A stretch of 21,163 nt of DNA from positions 1 through 21,163 of the forward strand of contig QIGD01000011.1 of NCBI GenBank assembly GCA_003229935.1, read 5' to 3'. The DNA is from Methanobacteriota archaeon (lineage in GTDB: Archaea; Hydrothermarchaeota; Hydrothermarchaeia; Hydrothermarchaeales; BMS3B). Of the stretch, positions 1-7,394 are shown piece by piece (the stretch's first letter is position 1; the number at the start of each line of letters is the position of its first letter). The position numbers and the translations under genes were made by a program. The notes under the pieces are model-generated. The model saw only the letters and a program-made list of their open reading frames with translations. It was not told the DNA's origin and did no database searches.

Positions 1-3
1 AGA

Positions 4-2028
4 TGTGTCAAACAAAAACCACAACCCAGTCCTGCATAAACTTCATAGCACCCACATATTAAAGCTTACGGTCGGCCTCGTCCTTGGTCTCTATAGCATT
101 AAAACTTGGTTGAATACTCTCTTCTAGTGCCCACTAATTTCTTCTATCGGTTCAAAATATCTAGACCAAAATATTTATATCCCATAGTGCCCATAAATGA
201 ATACTATGTCCTTTATAAGATGTAAGAAGAGGGGAGATAAGAAATACTACTACGAGGTAGAAAACAAATGGGTGAATGGGAAGGTGAGGCAAAAGGTGAT
301 AAAGTACCTCGGAACCAGTCCCTTTAAGCAGAGGAGGAGGGAGGTGAACGACTTCGAGGCTTACCTCATAGCTGAGACCATCATGAAGCACACACCATCG
401 AGAGAAGGAGTTCTTGAGGTCCTTAAAAGCATGGGCATCCCAATCCCTATGGAACTCAAAGGTATGGTCAGGAGCGTTGCCCTCGAATATGACCTGTTAA
501 AAAAAACGACATATCTCGTGGTAAAGTAGGCAATAGGAGATTAAGGGTTTTCAGGGCAGAGTAGGAGAGCTGCCCCATCTGCGGTAGCGCCCTTCGCGTC
601 TACAAGACCCAGAGGCACGACAACTCAAGGCACCTTCATTGCGAAGGAGGTTCAGACTTATTGTCCGCACCACAGGGAGGGAAAGTACAGGTCAAAAGCC
701 TTGAGAGATATCGTAGCAAAGGGATGTTCCATTGGCTTTGAAGTCATGGCATTTGTCAGGCTGCATAGGTGGCATCACAACAAGCAGATAAAGGAAGGTA
801 TGGCATAGCCATGGCAGTGATGCGAGACATGGGCTCGGGGATTAGGGAAGCGGTAACACAGGTATTCCCTAGGGTGCTGCAGCTGGTGTGTCACTATCAC
901 TTCCTCAGGAACATGGGGAAGGATATTCTCATGGACATGCATACCAGACTGAAGAAGGTCTTCACCAGCAGAAAGATAACCTCAAAGCTTAGAAGACTGC
1001 AGAGAAGGCTTTACCCCATGGTCATTAGTGCTCGAGGGGAAGGGGATAGCATCTGCTGGACGCCCATGCTCCTGGTTTACGTAGCCATCAGCTGGGTGTT
1101 AGGATACCCGAGGGGCTATGGCTATGGCATCCCCTTCAATCTTCCCTATAATGAATACTACGGGAGGTGCGTTAAAGCCCGTGAATGGGTCATGGCGTAC
1201 ATAAGGCTGGCAGCAACTGAGTACAAGACTTATCCAGAGCTCTTAGAGCTTAAGGGGATTCTGGATGCTGTGGTCGATACCAAGGGGGATGACCTCGTCG
1301 TCCACGGGCTTTACAGGGAGATGGAAAAGGTATGGGGATGGTTCAGCGAACTTAGGAGGATTCTTCGCCTCAAAGGTGAAAGGACGCCCCTCAGCGGGGG
1401 GAAGAAGACCACTGATGAAGAGCTCGAAGCTACTATAAGGGAGATGAGGGGCTTCATGAAGAAGCTAAGGGATGAAGTTCACAGATGCGACGGGAAAACG
1501 AGGATAAGGATAAGAATGATTCTCCAAGCACTTGACAATCATTGGAATGAGCTCTTCGCCTCTAACCCCATCAGTCCTAATGGTGATGCAATCCTTCTTC
1601 CCAGGACTAACAACCTGATGGAAAGGGGGTATCGCAGAATAAAGAGGGGTGTTAGGAGGAGGACTGGAAGGGTAAGGACAGGTAGGGATGTAGTTCTCTT
1701 CGGTCAGGGATTGGAGATGGTATCAAACCTGGAAAACCCTATTTACAGGAAATACGTGTTGGGCTCTCCAGACATGGGTGTGATGGGCCTCTGTAAGGTG
1801 TTTGCAGAGGTTGATACCGAGCAGCTCAATTCGTTGAAGTCCGAACTTACAAGAATGCGGAAGGGCATGGATGTACTCCCTATTCATGATGATAAAAAGC
1901 TACGGGTATTAGCTGAGGGGCTGATAGATAAAGCCGCCAAGCTTGGAGTGGAGCCCCCTACCCTATCATGGTTTGAGCAATCCAACGGAATTTTGATGCT
2001 ATAGTGCATGAATCCTGAACTTGACACA
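4..2028 (+). mobile_element. Degenerate insertion sequence with possible 8-bp terminal inverted repeats
   Basis: The span holds one broken transposase gene (197-2004). The octamer TGTGTCAA at 4-11 recurs inverted as TTGACACA at 2021-2028, 17 bases after the transposase stop and just before the promoter of the next gene, which is where an IS end would be expected. The interior is richer in G+C and in AGG/GGG codons than the host genes beside it, which suggests foreign origin. Target-site duplication cannot be checked because only three bases lie left of the left repeat. An 8-bp match over 2 kb could be chance, so the outer limits are tentative; the transposase remnant itself is much surer. Confidence 0.4.
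197..2004 (+). pseudogene. Broken DDE-type transposase
   Basis: This is a transposase remnant in several reading frames. Frame of 197-529 encodes an N-terminal beta-rich start (MSFIRCKKRGDKKYYYEVE...) typical of archaeal IS proteins. At the 8-A run 499-506 the coding sense moves to another frame, which holds a TAG stop at 562-564 and then a zinc-finger-like CPICG segment from 571. Near 640-656 sense moves again to a frame reading YCPHHREGKYRSKALRDIV. That frame stops at 806-808, while sense resumes from about 796 in the frame of 769-2004 (RYGIAMAVMRDMGSG...). This C-terminal part has the CHYHFLRNMGKD segment near 896 and a conserved-looking NNLMERGYRRIKRG segment near 1610, which probably holds the catalytic Glu. 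Judged against the family layout I know, the helix-turn-helix and first catalytic Asp region are deleted around 790-800. It cannot make an active transposase; the exact IS family is not assigned. Confidence 0.8.
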
Positions 2029-2030
2029 AC

Positions 2031-2040
2031 CTTTAAATAA
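2031..2040 (+). promoter_or_regulatory. Probable TATA box of the aminotransferase gene
   Basis: The A/T-rich element CTTTAAATAA is centred about 33 bases before the ATG at 2069. With archaeal TATA-to-start spacing of about 25-27 bases, transcription would begin near 2062, giving an almost leaderless mRNA; no Shine-Dalgarno site precedes the ATG. It lies immediately right of the putative IS end. Confidence 0.45.
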
Positions 2041-2068
2041 ACTATGTGTATTATCATAATTGATTTAA

Positions 2069-3250
2069 ATGCTTGCTGAAAGAATTAAAGCTGTCAAACC
2101 AAGTGCAACCTTGGAGATAACAGCAAAGGCAAAAGTGTTGAGAGGACAGGGAAGGGACATTATAGGCTTTGGCGCTGGAGAACCTGATTTTGATACCCCA
2201 GAGCACATAAAAAAGGCAGCTTACAGAGCTATTGATGAAGGTTTTGTCTACTATACCCCAACAGTTGGAATACCAGAACTTAGAGAGGCCATTGCAGAGA
2301 AGCTTAATGTTGAGAATAAAATACAGTGTAGTGCTGAGAATATTATTGTCACTCCGGGAGCAAAGCAAGCACTTTATGAAGCTATTATGGTTCTTGTTAA
2401 CCCTGGTGAAGAGGTTTTAATTCCATCACCATACTGGGTTTCTTACCTGCCAATGGTCCAGCTCGCCTCTGGAAAACCTGTATTTATACCTACAGGAGTA
2501 GATGGAGAATTTAAGTTAGGTGCTGAGCAGATTCTCGAGAGGATAACCGATAAAACAAAACTTCTCATTCTGAATTCGCCCTGTAATCCTACTGGAGCTG
2601 TTCTCGGCAGGGAAGATATTAAGGCAATAGCAGATATTTGCAGAGATAAGAGTATTCACATAATCTCGGATGAAATCTATGAGTATATAATCTACAATGG
2701 CAAGGAACATGTAAGCATAGGCAGCTTTCCAGATATGGAGGATTTGACCATAACAATCAATGGTTTTTCAAAGGCATATTCTATGACAGGATGGCGTCTT
2801 GGCTATGCTTCAGCCAGAGAAGATATATTAAAGGCAATGCAGCGTCTTCAGGCTCACAGTGTAAGCCATCCCACAAGTTTTGTCCAGAAGGCAGGTTTCG
2901 TTGCTCTGACAAGTCCTGAGAGTAAAGCACAGATTGAGAAGATGGTTAGAGCCTTTGATGAAAGGCGGAAGATTATCACTGAAAGGCTGATAGAGATACC
3001 TGAGGTTAAATGCTCAAAGCCAGATGGCACCTTCTACGTATTTGCTAACTTCTCAGCCTATGAAGAGGATTCCTTCAGGCTGGCTGAATACCTCCTTGAA
3101 AAAGCTGGAGTGGCATGTGTGCCTGGCGAAGCTTTTGGAGAGGAATGCAGGGGTTATCTGAGACTTAGCTATGCTCTCAGTATGGAGAAGATAACTGAAG
3201 GTGTTGAGAGAATAAAAAGAGCTCTCAAAAACTATGAGGTAAAGAGATGA
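2069..3250 (+). CDS. Class I/II PLP aminotransferase (aspartate aminotransferase type)
   Basis: A cytosolic fold-type I, PLP-dependent aminotransferase of 393 residues, the normal family length. Visible hallmarks are NPTG at residues 173-176 (the Asn contacts PLP), D201-x-x-Y204 for the pyridine ring and O3', and the Schiff-base Lys235 in SKAYSMTGWRLGY. The C-terminal RGYLRLSYA holds the Arg that usually binds the substrate alpha-carboxylate. It most resembles archaeal and thermophilic-bacterial aspartate aminotransferases, so aspartate plus 2-oxoglutarate to oxaloacetate plus glutamate is the likely reaction; substrate range in this family is broad and not readable from sequence. The stop codon overlaps the next ATG (ATGA, 3247-3250), indicating co-transcription with the membrane protein. 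Confidence 0.88.
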   Translation: MLAERIKAVKPSATLEITAKAKVLRGQGRDIIGFGAGEPDFDTPEHIKKAAYRAIDEGFVYYTPTVGIPELREAIAEKLNVENKIQCSAENIIVTPGAKQALYEAIMVLVNPGEEVLIPSPYWVSYLPMVQLASGKPVFIPTGVDGEFKLGAEQILERITDKTKLLILNSPCNPTGAVLGREDIKAIADICRDKSIHIISDEIYEYIIYNGKEHVSIGSFPDMEDLTITINGFSKAYSMTGWRLGYASAREDILKAMQRLQAHSVSHPTSFVQKAGFVALTSPESKAQIEKMVRAFDERRKIITERLIEIPEVKCSKPDGTFYVFANFSAYEEDSFRLAEYLLEKAGVACVPGEAFGEECRGYLRLSYALSMEKITEGVERIKRALKNYEVKR

Positions 3251-3751
3251 TAGCTCTTTTTGTTCTTCTTGGTATTGGCTTAAAATTTGTTGATGATGCC
3301 TTTGACAGAAATCTCTATTCAAAAAAAATAGCTACAATTTTTGCATTTTTAGTTTGTATCCTCTGGATTTCCCTCTCATTCACCAATATTTACATTGGTA
3401 CAATTCTCACAGCAGTACTTCTGGGCTCACTTCTGGCTGGCAAGATTGACAATTCCGCTTTTCAGGCAACCGCAGGTCTTGTGCTGCTTTTCTTTTTTTT
3501 CTCAGGTATTACACTTCACTTTGCGCTTCTCGCTTTTCTCACCCTTGTAGCAGCTCTTGACGAATGGGTGCATGATAAGTCAGTTATATTCAAATTCAGA
3601 CCTCTGCTAAAGCTGGCAGTTCTTTGTAATACCTGCTTCAGCTATTCTCGCCTTCTTTGCCTTTGATATGAGCTATGATATCACTGGCTTTCTCACACAA
3701 AAGATATCATCAAGAAAGAGGCTTGCTATAATCAGCTATGAGACTGTCTGA
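3247..3751 (+). pseudogene. Small archaeal membrane protein with a +1 frameshift
   Basis: The frame opened by the ATG at 3247 encodes a very hydrophobic protein with about four predicted membrane helices. After residue 125 (...RPLLKLAV) it turns into a non-hydrophobic tail that stops at 3664-3666. Skipping one base around 3619-3623 restores hydrophobic sense (FVIPASAILAFFAFDMSYD...) to the TGA at 3749-3751, giving about 167 residues. The continued frame is convincing because it resumes the membrane character and adds a charged C-terminal tail. This is a mutation, a sequencing error, or a +1 recoding event at the local GTT-CTT-TGT. The gene overlaps the aminotransferase stop by ATGA. No enzymatic motif is seen; acidic pairs (DD, DE) in or near the helices hint at an ion- or metal-related role, but this is a guess. 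Function unknown. Confidence 0.65.
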
Positions 3752-3796
3752 ATTATTTTCACAATTCTGGCAGATATTAGCTAGCACATTTTTAGT

Positions 3797-4837
3797 ATGC
3801 ATATTCTGGAGAAGCCCATTCATGGCGATGATAGCTACCTTCACCCTGAAGCAATTGACTTCAGCTCGAATGTAAGCCCTCTTGGACCAGGTGACAGGGT
3901 GATAAAAGCTATTGAAGAGAATGCTGGAAATATATTTAGATATCCTTCAGGGGGGGAGAAGCTGAGGGGAATTATAGCAGAGAGGCATGAGCTGAAACAG
4001 GAAAATATTGCTCTGGGCAATGGCTCCTCTGAACTCATAAAGAATTTCTGTGAAGCTTTTATCGATAGAGGAGAGAGAGTGCTTATAGCTGGGCCCACTT
4101 TTTCAGAATATGATTACTTCTCAAGACTCAGAGGGGCTGAGGTTCAATATACAGGACTGCCTGAAAATCTCGTGGTTGATGCAGGGGCATTTACTGAGAA
4201 TAATTTCAAAGCTATATTTATATGCCATCCCAACAATCCCAGTTCGCATATATTCACCAACCTCGATTCACTTCTCGAAAAAAGCAGTGCATTGGTTTTT
4301 GTTGATGAAGCCTATATAGAATTTTCAGAAATTGAAAGCTTCTCAGAGCTGGTAAAGAATTATAAAAATCTATTTGTTCTACGCTCTCTTACAAAATTTT
4401 ATTCTATGCCAGGGTTGAGAATAGGATATGCTCTTTCATGCAGAGAAAACATAGAGAGAGTTAAGAGTTATCAGCCTCCGTGGAATGTTAACACTCTGGC
4501 GCTTTGTGCTGCAGAAGCTGCATTAAAGGATGAAAGCTTTGTAAAGGAGAGTAACGAATTTTTCAGGATAGAGAGAGAGTTTTTATTCAGAAAGTTATCT
4601 GAGGTTGATGGTTTGCAGGTAAGACCCAGCTATACCAACTTTTTTTTATTAAAACTTAAAATTCCAGCAAAGAAGGCAAAGGACATACTTCTCAGAAAGG
4701 GTATTCTTGTCAGGGACTGCTCCTCTTTTGGTATTGAAAATTATATAAGGGTATGTATAAGGAAGAGAGAAGAGAACTTGAAACTTTTAGAAGCTATGGA
4801 GGAATTAAATGCTGCAGCAGGCAAAGAAGAATCTTGA
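3797..4837 (+). CDS. cobD: CobD-like PLP enzyme (threonine-phosphate decarboxylase), HisC relative
   Basis: A 346-residue fold-type I PLP enzyme of the histidinol-phosphate aminotransferase/CobD group. Signature elements are HPNNPS at 144-149, D170-E-A-Y173 for the cofactor, and Lys200 in SLTKFYSMPGLRIGYA, with a C-terminal Arg in YIRVCIRKREE. CobD decarboxylates L-threonine O-3-phosphate to (R)-1-amino-2-propanol O-2-phosphate, the linker of the cobalamin nucleotide loop. Sequence alone separates CobD from HisC poorly; the call rests on length, the early SSNVSPLGP segment, and the two following overlapping genes, a Cys-rich protein of cobalamin loci and cobyric acid synthase. No histidine gene is nearby. 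Its 3' end overlaps the next start by 29 bases. Confidence 0.75.
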   Translation: MHILEKPIHGDDSYLHPEAIDFSSNVSPLGPGDRVIKAIEENAGNIFRYPSGGEKLRGIIAERHELKQENIALGNGSSELIKNFCEAFIDRGERVLIAGPTFSEYDYFSRLRGAEVQYTGLPENLVVDAGAFTENNFKAIFICHPNNPSSHIFTNLDSLLEKSSALVFVDEAYIEFSEIESFSELVKNYKNLFVLRSLTKFYSMPGLRIGYALSCRENIERVKSYQPPWNVNTLALCAAEAALKDESFVKESNEFFRIEREFLFRKLSEVDGLQVRPSYTNFFLLKLKIPAKKAKDILLRKGILVRDCSSFGIENYIRVCIRKREENLKLLEAMEELNAAAGKEES

Positions 4838-5129
4838 GGAAGCTATAAAGAACGGTATTAAAGGCACGAATAGAGAGTGCAGCTATTACCCCTGTCATTC
4901 TCATTTACAGGACTGCACATTCTGCTACTGCCCTTTCTATTCATGTGGTGACAGAATGCTCGGTGAATTCAAGATAAGCAGTAAGGGAAAGAAGGTTTGG
5001 AGCTGTATGAACTGTAATTGGATTCATACAAGTGATGTGGTGAAAAAGGTTATTGAAGATTTGAGGAAATACAATGAGATAGATGAAAAGGTTCTAAGGG
5101 AAATTTTCAGAAGGGTTAGATATGATTAA
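4809..5129 (+). CDS. Cysteine-rich small metal-binding protein in a cobalamin operon
   Basis: A 106-residue protein with eight cysteines in its first 70 residues: C24, C29, C36, C39, C41, C46 and then C66-x2-C69, with H30 and H32 interspersed. This matches what I know of the cysteine-rich small domain family (PF04071), thought to bind metal and often found beside cobalamin genes. The C-terminal part (about 74-106) is charged and helical. GGAGG at 4799-4803 sits six bases before the ATG, supporting this start although it lies inside the upstream gene. It overlaps both neighbours (29 and 8 bases), implying tight translational coupling. Its biochemical role is not known to me; cobalt handling or an accessory role in corrin amidation is inference from context only. 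Confidence 0.75.
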   Translation: MLQQAKKNLEEAIKNGIKGTNRECSYYPCHSHLQDCTFCYCPFYSCGDRMLGEFKISSKGKKVWSCMNCNWIHTSDVVKKVIEDLRKYNEIDEKVLREIFRRVRYD

Positions 5130-6567
5130 ATTACTCATGGTTCAGGGAACAAGTAGTTTTGCAGGCAAGAGTTTTGTAACACTTGCATTATGTAGAATAT
5201 TTTCAGACCTTGGATACAGGGTTGCACCTTTTAAAGCCCAGAATACATCTTTGAACTCCTATGTCACTTCTAAGGGTGAGGAAATAGCCCGGGCGCAGGC
5301 TCTTCAGGCTCTGGCTGCGAGGGTTGAGCCTCGAACTGAGATGAATCCTATTTTGCTTAAACCAACTGGCGAGAGAAGTTCACAGATAGTTGTTATGGGA
5401 AAGCCCTTTGAGATTATAGAGGCACAGCACTACTATAGAGATTTTGCACTCCAGGAAGGTGAGGGGATTGTTAAAAGAGCCTTTGAAAAGTTGAAGAAGG
5501 ATTTTGATGTTATAATTATGGAGGGTGCAGGCAGTCCTGCAGAGATAAACCTGTACCACAGAGATATTGCAAATATGCGCGCTGCAAGGCTTGCCAGAGC
5601 ACCTGTTATTCTTGTTGCAGATATAGATAGAGGAGGGGTTTTCGCCAGTATATATGGTACAGTAAATCTCCTTGCCAGTGAGGACAGGGAGAAGATTAAG
5701 GGGATTATAATAAATAAATTCAGAGGTGATATTGAAATTCTTGAGCCAGGTATTGTGCAGATTGAAGAGCTTACAAATAAAAAAGTGCTTGGAACAATGC
5801 CTTTTCTTGAAAATCTCCATCTTCCAGAGGAAGATTCTCTTGGTTTGGAAGATATAAAGGGTAATGCTGATGTGGCAGTTATAAGGCTGCCAAGAATATC
5901 CAACTTTACAGATTTTGATGCCCTTACCCTTGAAGGCCTCATGGTTAAATTTGTTACAGAGCCTGAGGAAATAGACTCAGCAAAGGCTGTTGTTATACCA
6001 GGGAGTAAAAATACAACCTCCGACCTTCAGTGGCTCAGGGAAAAGGGCTTTGAAGATAAACTTATGGATATCTCTGGAAAGAAACCTATTATGGGAATAT
6101 GTGGTGGTTTTCAGATGATGGGCAGAGCTATATATGATAGCAGTGGAATTGAGGGCGGAGGAACTGTTAAAGGTCTGGGCTTTTTTGATATGGAGACGAG
6201 CTTTGAGAGTGAGAAGGTTTTAAGACGAGTTCAAACTAGAGCTGAAGAAGGAATGAGTGGAAGAAAAATTCCTGTTAACGGCTATGAAATCCATATGGGT
6301 AGAAGTAAAATCAGGGAAAAGCCTCTATTTAGAGGCTCAGATTTAAAAGACGGTGCCTGCATACCTGAAAAAAAACTTATGGGTACATATCTTCATGGTA
6401 TTTTTGATTCTCAGGGATTCAGAGAGATTTTCCTGAGGCTGATATCAGAAGCTTCATATGAAGATGTCATTATAAAAGAAGTCTGGGAGGCATCAATAAA
6501 AAGGGTGGCTGAGGAGTTCAAGAAGAATATAAATATGGAGGAAATTTTTAGAATCACAGGGTTTTAA
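5122..6567 (+). CDS. cobQ: Cobyric acid synthase (glutamine-hydrolysing)
   Basis: Amidates the b, d, e and g side chains of adenosylcobyrinic acid a,c-diamide in four ATP- and glutamine-dependent steps (called CbiP in the anaerobic route). The 481 residues match the usual length. The N-terminal dethiobiotin-synthetase-like ATPase domain shows MVQGTSSFAGKS (about 6-17) and FKAQNTSLNSYV (about 37-48). The C-terminal class I glutamine amidotransferase domain has the nucleophile Cys327 in GICGGFQMMG and His425 in GTYLHGIFD. Start and stop overlap the Cys-rich gene by 8 bases, so the three cobalamin genes form one unit. No cobalamin riboswitch was recognised upstream. Confidence 0.93.
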   Translation: MIKLLMVQGTSSFAGKSFVTLALCRIFSDLGYRVAPFKAQNTSLNSYVTSKGEEIARAQALQALAARVEPRTEMNPILLKPTGERSSQIVVMGKPFEIIEAQHYYRDFALQEGEGIVKRAFEKLKKDFDVIIMEGAGSPAEINLYHRDIANMRAARLARAPVILVADIDRGGVFASIYGTVNLLASEDREKIKGIIINKFRGDIEILEPGIVQIEELTNKKVLGTMPFLENLHLPEEDSLGLEDIKGNADVAVIRLPRISNFTDFDALTLEGLMVKFVTEPEEIDSAKAVVIPGSKNTTSDLQWLREKGFEDKLMDISGKKPIMGICGGFQMMGRAIYDSSGIEGGGTVKGLGFFDMETSFESEKVLRRVQTRAEEGMSGRKIPVNGYEIHMGRSKIREKPLFRGSDLKDGACIPEKKLMGTYLHGIFDSQGFREIFLRLISEASYEDVIIKEVWEASIKRVAEEFKKNINMEEIFRITGF

Positions 6568-6573
6568 TCACCG

Positions 6574-6584
6574 TTAGTTACTAA
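6574..6584 (+). promoter_or_regulatory. Inverted repeat upstream of hsp20, possible operator
   Basis: TTAGT-T-ACTAA is a perfect inverted repeat with a one-base centre, about 74 bases before the Hsp20 ATG and upstream of a TATA-like GTATAATA at about 6612-6619. It resembles in style the short palindromes used by archaeal heat-shock repressors, but no regulator is assigned and an 11-base palindrome in A/T-rich DNA may be chance. Confidence 0.25.
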
Positions 6585-6641
6585 AATGATTGCTTTCGTT
6601 ATTGTGTAAGGGTATAATAACAAAAAGTAATTAAACATGTA

Positions 6642-6652
6642 GAGGAGGTGAT
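6642..6652 (+). promoter_or_regulatory. Near-perfect ribosome binding site of hsp20
   Basis: GAGGAGGTGAT pairs essentially along its length with the archaeal 16S 3' end and lies five bases before the ATG at 6658. It is much stronger than the sites of neighbouring genes and fits a protein made in large amounts on demand. Confidence 0.8.
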
Positions 6653-6657
6653 TTAGA

Positions 6658-7146
6658 ATGTGGTGGAGGAAAGAATATGTTGACCTATTCGAGGAGATGG
6701 ACAGAATATTTGAGGGAATTGAGAGGAGTTTTCCAGCTTTCCCTGTAAGAGGAACTGAACAGCCGATATATTATGGTGTGAGTATCAGTACTCCTGAGGG
6801 CAAGCCAGAAGTCAGAACGTTCGGCAATTTGGAAACTGCACCTCAGGAATTTATTCATTCTGAAGAGGAACCATTCACAGATGTTATAAGAGATAACGTG
6901 AAGAATGAGGTTATAGTAACCGTAGAGATGCCAGGTGTCGAGAAGAAGGATATTAAGCTTGAAGCCACTGAAAACAAGATTGAAATTAAGGCAGAAAGGG
7001 GTGATAGGAAATATTTCAAGAGAGTTGAACTTGATGTTGAAATAGACCCAAGGTCAACAAGAGCAAAGTACAATAATGGCATACTTGAGGCAAAGGCAAA
7101 AGTTGTAAAGTCGGCAACTAGAGATTTTAAAATAAAGGTTGAATAA
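6658..7146 (+). CDS. Small heat shock protein, Hsp20/alpha-crystallin family
   Basis: A 162-residue cytosolic chaperone that would form oligomers and hold unfolding proteins. The alpha-crystallin domain covers about residues 75-160, recognisable by VIVTVEMPGVEKKDIKLEA, the KIEIKAERG strand and the YNNGILEAKAK strand with its conserved NGIL. The N-terminal arm (1-70) has aromatic residues and WWRKEYVDLFEEMDRIFEGI, an amphipathic helix typical of archaeal members. The C-terminus ends at FKIKVE shortly after the domain, without the usual I/V-x-I/V anchoring tail beyond it, so oligomer size may be unusual. It has its own promoter region after cobQ and a very strong ribosome binding site. A small gene with an equally strong site follows. 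Confidence 0.9.
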   Translation: MWWRKEYVDLFEEMDRIFEGIERSFPAFPVRGTEQPIYYGVSISTPEGKPEVRTFGNLETAPQEFIHSEEEPFTDVIRDNVKNEVIVTVEMPGVEKKDIKLEATENKIEIKAERGDRKYFKRVELDVEIDPRSTRAKYNNGILEAKAKVVKSATRDFKIKVE

Positions 7147-7179
7147 ACATTATTAATGTTATGTTTAGGAGGTGGTTTA

Positions 7180-7326
7180 TTGGGGGAGATTAAAGTAAAA
7201 AAGACTGAAGGAGAGAAAATAATGCATAAGGAAGATATAGTGAGAGAAAAAGGGTGGTATGTGCCATCAATCCATGAAAAACGCATAACTGGAATATCTA
7301 AGAGAGAGAAGTCCAAGGAAGATTAA
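7180..7326 (+). CDS. Unrecognised 48-residue basic protein, TTG start
   Basis: The frame starting at TTG 7180 encodes 48 residues, from MGEIKVKKTEGEK to the C-terminal KREKSKED. AGGAGGTGG at 7167-7175 lies four bases before the TTG and pairs strongly with 16S rRNA, which selects this start over the internal ATG. The peptide is rich in Lys and Glu, has no cysteine, and has one short hydrophobic/aromatic stretch, GWYVPSIHEKRITGI, that could be a folded core or binding motif. It lies 33 bases after hsp20 and probably shares its transcript. I do not recognise a family. The unusual start codon and small size make it easy to miss in automatic annotation. Confidence 0.6.
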   Translation: MGEIKVKKTEGEKIMHKEDIVREKGWYVPSIHEKRITGISKREKSKED

Positions 7327-7360
7327 GAAATATAATTGGTCGTTAATTTTTTATATTCTC

Positions 7361-7368
7361 TATATATT
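7361..7368 (+). promoter_or_regulatory. Probable TATA box of the radical SAM pair
   Basis: TATATATT lies about 31 bases before the GTG at 7395. Usual archaeal spacing puts the transcript start near 7391, so the mRNA would be practically leaderless with respect to that GTG. Confidence 0.45.
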
Positions 7369-7394
7369 ATATGTAAATCCGGAAACATAATTGG

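Noticed and set aside
3797..4837. Histidinol-phosphate aminotransferase (HisC) as the identity of this PLP enzyme
   Set aside because: The fold fits, but there are no histidine genes nearby and the next two overlapping genes are cobalamin-related; CobD is the better reading, with HisC kept as the alternative.
5433..5942. Long ORF on the minus strand inside the cobyric acid synthase gene
   Set aside because: It mirrors a strongly conserved coding frame on the plus strand, has a Ser/Ile-rich composition typical of antisense shadows, and no ribosome binding site or family motif. The same applies to the minus-strand ORFs at 5380-5820, 6855-7316 and 12142-12471.
6568..6657. Cobalamin riboswitch or other riboswitch near the cobalamin genes
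   Set aside because: No conserved cobalamin-box-like sequence was recognised here or before 3797, and such riboswitches are rare in archaea.
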